A stretch of DNA of 64,000 bases, from assembly GCF_000499845.2 (NCBI RefSeq), contig NC_023751.2, positions 31,219,475 to 31,283,474 on the forward strand, given 5' to 3'. The notes beneath the pieces were generated by a model that worked only from the letters and a program-made list of their open reading frames with translations, was not told the DNA's origin and ran no database searches. Positions within the stretch are counted from its first letter, which is position 1. Every line of letters begins with the position of its first letter. The stretch is from Phaseolus vulgaris. Lineage: Eukaryota > Streptophyta > Magnoliopsida > Fabales > Fabaceae. This document shows, one piece after another, positions 61,102-64,000 of this stretch. A program made the translations under genes and the position numbers.

Positions 61102-61348
61102 TGTAGAATCAATTTGTAAAACTAGAATTGTTGCTACAAGTAAATTTGTTAGCAAACTGATCTCAATATCTTATTCAATCTCAAACTGGCATTATATAGC
61201 CTTTACAAGATAACAGATTACAAGAAAATAGCTAAAGATAAACAGCTAAACAGAACAAATTAAAGATAACTAGTTTTCCTACTAATAAGGACTTATCGAA
61301 ACAGAAAACTAAAGGCTCCTAATATCAAGCAACAAACTAGAACTAACA
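61102..61348 (-). repeat. 3' LTR of the right-end copia element
   Basis: 247 bp with TGT...ACA ends (minus strand begins TGTTAGTTCTAG), directly next to a polypurine tract. The 5' LTR lies outside the window. Confidence 0.75.
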
Positions 61349-61439
61349 AAGACCTCTTCAAACCCTCCCTTAAACTAGCTGCAAATTGCAGTTAGTTTAT
61401 CTCAGTGAGGCTACACATTCCCATCTTCTCTCTAAGTCT

Positions 61440-62735
61440 TTAAAAAGCTTCCAACTTCAATGCTTTGGTCATCACATTAGCAACTTGTTTTTGAGTTCCA
61501 CAATGAACTAACTCAATTTTTTCACTTTTCACAAGGTCTCTAAGAAAATGAAAACGCACTCTGATGTGTTTGCTTCTTCCATGCATTACTGGATTTTTTG
61601 AGAGTTTAATTGTGGAGGTATTGTCACACATAATGATGGTGCCTTTGTGTTGAACATGATTTAGGCCTTTTAAGACCCTTATGATCCATATAGCCTGGCA
61701 TGCACAAGCAGCAGGAGCCACAAACTCCGCCTCGGTGGTTGAAAGTGTAACAATTGGCTGCTTTTTTGACATCCAAGAAACAACACCCGAACTCAATAAG
61801 AAAACATAACCTGATGTGCTTTTAGAATCCTCTTCATCACCAGCATAATCTGAGTCTGTGAATACAAGCAACTCCTTTTCCCCTCCCTTCTTGTAGAAAA
61901 TACCATGATTTGTTGTTCCATTCAAATAACGTAAAATTCTCTTAACAGCTTGCAAATGTAACTCAATTGGTTTTGACATGTACCTACTAATCAAGCTCAC
62001 ACTGAACATAATGTCTGGGCGTGTAGTCGTAAGATACATTAAGCTTCCAACAATTTGCTTGTAGTAAGTGTCATCAACTTTAGCTCCATTGGTATCTCTA
62101 CTAATTTTAAAACCTGGAACAATAGGACTAGTTACAGGTTTGCTATCCGACATTCCGAAACGCTTCAGCACATCAATTGCATATTTCTTTTGGCAGATAA
62201 AAATTCCATTTGGTTTTTGCAGCACTTCAATTCCAAGGAAGAACCTCATCTTCCCTAAGTCAGTCATGTCAAAAGCTTTCATCATGGAATTTTTTAAATC
62301 AGCCATCATGCCTTCATCCTCTCCTGTGTAAATTATGTCATCCACATAAATGCTAACAATTAGAAGTTTACCTTCACTGCTTCTCTTAGTGAACAACGTT
62401 TGCTCATTTGGGCACTTGCTGAAACCTTCTTCAGTGAAACGAGATTCAATCCGACTAAACCAGGCTCTAGGAGCTTGCTTTAGGCCGTAAAGAGCTTTAT
62501 GAAGCTTGTACACTTTGTGCTCACTTCCTTTCTTTATGTACCCCTTTGGTTGATCTATGTAAACATCCTCATTTAGTTCACCATGGAGAAATGCAGATTT
62601 GACATCTAATTGAAAAATGGTCCACCCTCTACAAGCTGCAAGTGCCAATATCAATCTGACAGTGTCCATTCGAGCCACAGGAGCAAAAACTTCAGTGAAA
62701 TCAATCCCTTGTTGTTGAGAGTATCCATTTGCCAC
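61440..62735 (-). pseudogene. Copia pol: reverse transcriptase and RNase H
   Basis: An uninterrupted 431-codon stretch. The reverse transcriptase has FQLDVKSAFLHGEL, ALYGLKQAPRAW and SIYVDDIIYTG (YVDD active site), then FFLGIEV. The linker GSLMYLTTTRPDI leads to RNase H with FTDSDYAGD, STEAEFVA, CDNTS and RSKHIRVRFHFLRD. The end is early: a frameshift after KLEAF leaves the usual last ~15 codons (about 61392-61440) in another frame. It starts at the rearrangement point, so it is not an independent gene with its own start codon. Confidence 0.9.
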
Positions 62736-62737
62736 CA

Positions 62738-62980
62738 GCTGAAAGATTCAAAGGTAATATGCACTGACTGCTTCGCTGGAAAGCAACATCGAAACGCAAT
62801 CCAAAAGAAAAATAAATGGAGAGCAAGCAAGGTGTTGGAGCTCATTCATGAAGACATCTGTGGTCCTATTGATCCCATATCCAATAGTGGGAAAAGGTAC
62901 ATCCTATGCTTCATCGATGATTATAGTTGTAAAGCATGGGTGTATTTGTTGCTTGAGAAGTCAGAAGCCTTGGAATGTTT
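62738..62980 (+). pseudogene. Inverted fragment of copia integrase inside the pol gene
   Basis: 243 bp read on the plus strand, opposite to the surrounding pol. It encodes the pre-integrase zinc/integrase start: CTDCFAGKQHRNAI, VLELIHEDICGPI and YILCFIDDYSCKAWVY. It is flanked by two 54-bp direct repeats (62684-62737 and 62981-63034) that differ by one base and each encode the pol stretch around GYSQQQGIDFTEVF. Confidence 0.92.
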
Positions 62981-63590
62981 CAAAAACTTCAGTGAAATCA
63001 ATCCCTTGTTGTTGAGAGTATCCCTTTGCCACCAATCGGGCTTTATATTTATCAACTTCACCGTGCTCATTCAGCTTTGTCTTGAAGATCCACTTTACTC
63101 CAATGGTCTTAGCTTTGGGTGGAAGATCCACAAGCTCCCAAGTTTTATTTTTCTCAATGGAGCTTATTTCACTGTCCATAGCCATCCTCCATTTTTCTTC
63201 TTTTACAGCATCTTCAAGCAAAATATGATCTTCAATTGCAACATCTTGTATCACGTATGCTGCTTCCTCACCGTCGCTTAGACCTTCTCCACTGATGTAA
63301 TCCCCCATTCATGTTGGCTGCCTTCTTTCTCTCCTTTGAGTTGCAGCACCTTGAGAATTTCCCTCGCTACTATTTTCATCATCACTATCAAACTCCATAT
63401 CAATGTCTAGCCCATCACTGAAATTGCCATTTTTCTCGTCTTTGCTTCCTTCCTCGCTTTCTTCATCACTAAGATCATCATCTCCCCACACCAATTTTGC
63501 CTCAATTTGTTGCTGGAACTCATTGTCCCAATCCCAACTCCTTTCTTCCTCAAACACAACATCCTTGTTAGTTACAATTCTCTTAGTCAC
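62981..63590 (-). pseudogene. Copia pol: integrase-RT linker and first part of reverse transcriptase
   Basis: Two open stretches. 63590-63309 begins VTKRIVTNKDVVFEEERSWD and is acidic. 63308-62981 holds WRMAMDSEISSIEKNKTWEL, KWIFKTKLN and KARLVAKGYSQQQG. They are separated by a single TGA at 63309-63311. The last stretch repeats what starts the reverse transcriptase frame below 62738, because of the 54-bp duplication. Confidence 0.85.
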
Positions 63591-64000
63591 CTGTATCCCT
63601 TTGACTCTTCACTAACACCCAACAAAATACAAGGAAAACTTTTATCATCAAGTTTACCTCGCTTTGCTTTTGGAATATGCACATGTCCAATGCATCCCCA
63701 CACACGAAAGTGGTCAACTGATGGTTTCACCCCGCTCCATGCTTCTTGAGGAGTGACATTTTTTACCGCGAGAGTGGGACATCGATTCAGCAAATAGAAC
63801 GTCCATTTGACGGCTTCTGTCCAAAAAGTTTTGGGCATCTTTTTGGCAGCTAACATGCAGCGCACCATGTTCATTACCGTTCTATTCTTCCTCTCGGCAA
63901 CACCGTTCTGATGAGGAATGTATGTTGTAGTGAGTTGTCGCTTAATCCCTTCTTCTTCACAAAAATCTTTGAAATTGTATGAAATGAATTCACCACCTCT
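63587..64000 (-). pseudogene. Copia pol: integrase core and C-terminal region, 5'-incomplete in the window
   Basis: Open from the window edge: RGGEF, then HQNGVAERKNRTVMNMVRCM (integrase catalytic Glu region), FWTEAVKWTFYLLNRCPT, QEAWSGVKPSVDHFRVWGC and SFPCILLGVSEESKGYR. A small deletion after GYR shifts the frame, so it stops at 63587-63589 while the downstream frame continues at 63590. Confidence 0.9.

Larger units (their letters stand above)
61102..64000 (-). mobile_element. Ty1/copia retrotransposon, 3' half, continuing off the window
   Basis: Read on the minus strand it contains integrase (from the window edge), pol linker, reverse transcriptase, RNase H, a polypurine tract (61349-61371, minus AAGGGAGGGTTTG) and the 3' LTR (61102-61348). 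Much of pol is well preserved, so the insertion is fairly recent, but it is disabled by a frameshift near 63590, a TGA at 63309-63311, a rearrangement at 62738-62980 and a shortened C-terminus. GTCAA (61097-61101) is the expected target-duplication partner; its mate would be beyond the window. Confidence 0.9.

Noticed and set aside
62610..63281. Plus-strand frame of 223 codons at the right end
   Set aside because: Apart from the inverted integrase piece (62738-62980) it is antisense to copia pol, so the frame is a chance result of the rearrangement.

Overview
The window is nuclear DNA of a flowering plant. The four protein genes look like a legume, probably Phaseoleae, but that family-level call is an inference from how the proteins and repeats look and was not searched. 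Evidence for a plant nucleus: split genes with GT-AG introns, a P-class pentatricopeptide repeat (PPR) gene, a DAYSLEEPER-type BED/hAT gene, a plant cluster-II diacylglycerol kinase, very AT-rich intergenic DNA and many LTR retrotransposon relics.

Layout. (1) 115-3246, + strand: a hAT-transposase-derived BED zinc-finger protein in one coding exon, preceded by the end of a 5' UTR intron. (2) 3247-8352: AT-rich intergenic DNA with short tandem and dispersed repeats. (3) 8353-21334, + strand: a ten-exon alpha/beta-hydrolase (DUF676 lipase/serine esterase) gene, 427 aa. Its eighth intron is 8 kb and holds a Ty3/gypsy relic (+) split by a Ty1/copia element (-). (4) 21335-26703: intergenic, with an (AT)n tract, a purine-rich tract, a hairpin repeat and the first of five CACTA-type foldback MITEs. 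(5) 26704-52804, - strand: a twelve-exon diacylglycerol kinase gene, 487 aa, spread over 26 kb. Its introns contain copia fragments, a solo LTR, a gag-only gypsy element and four more MITEs. (6) 52805-56918: intergenic, with a gypsy gag relic and a broken partial copy of the next gene. (7) 56919-59190, + strand: a P-class PPR gene resembling Arabidopsis At1g02060. I infer a 70-nt first intron that joins an upstream targeting peptide to the repeat region. (8) 59674-64000: three nested LTR elements: a gypsy 5' end, then a Tat/Ogre-type LTR, then a minus-strand Ty1/copia element running off the window. The copia pol gene carries an inverted piece of integrase between two 54-bp direct repeats.

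The genes do not form a functional cluster. Two encode lipid enzymes (a putative lipase and a DAG kinase), one an organelle RNA-binding protein and one a nuclear DNA-binding protein of transposon origin. Exon boundaries for the lipase and the kinase were built by hand. Every junction has GT-AG ends, phases are consistent throughout and both end in a stop codon, so those two models are strong. I see no wholly unknown system. The most unusual structures are the inverted integrase insert, the foldback MITEs around the kinase gene, and the short-intron start of the PPR gene.
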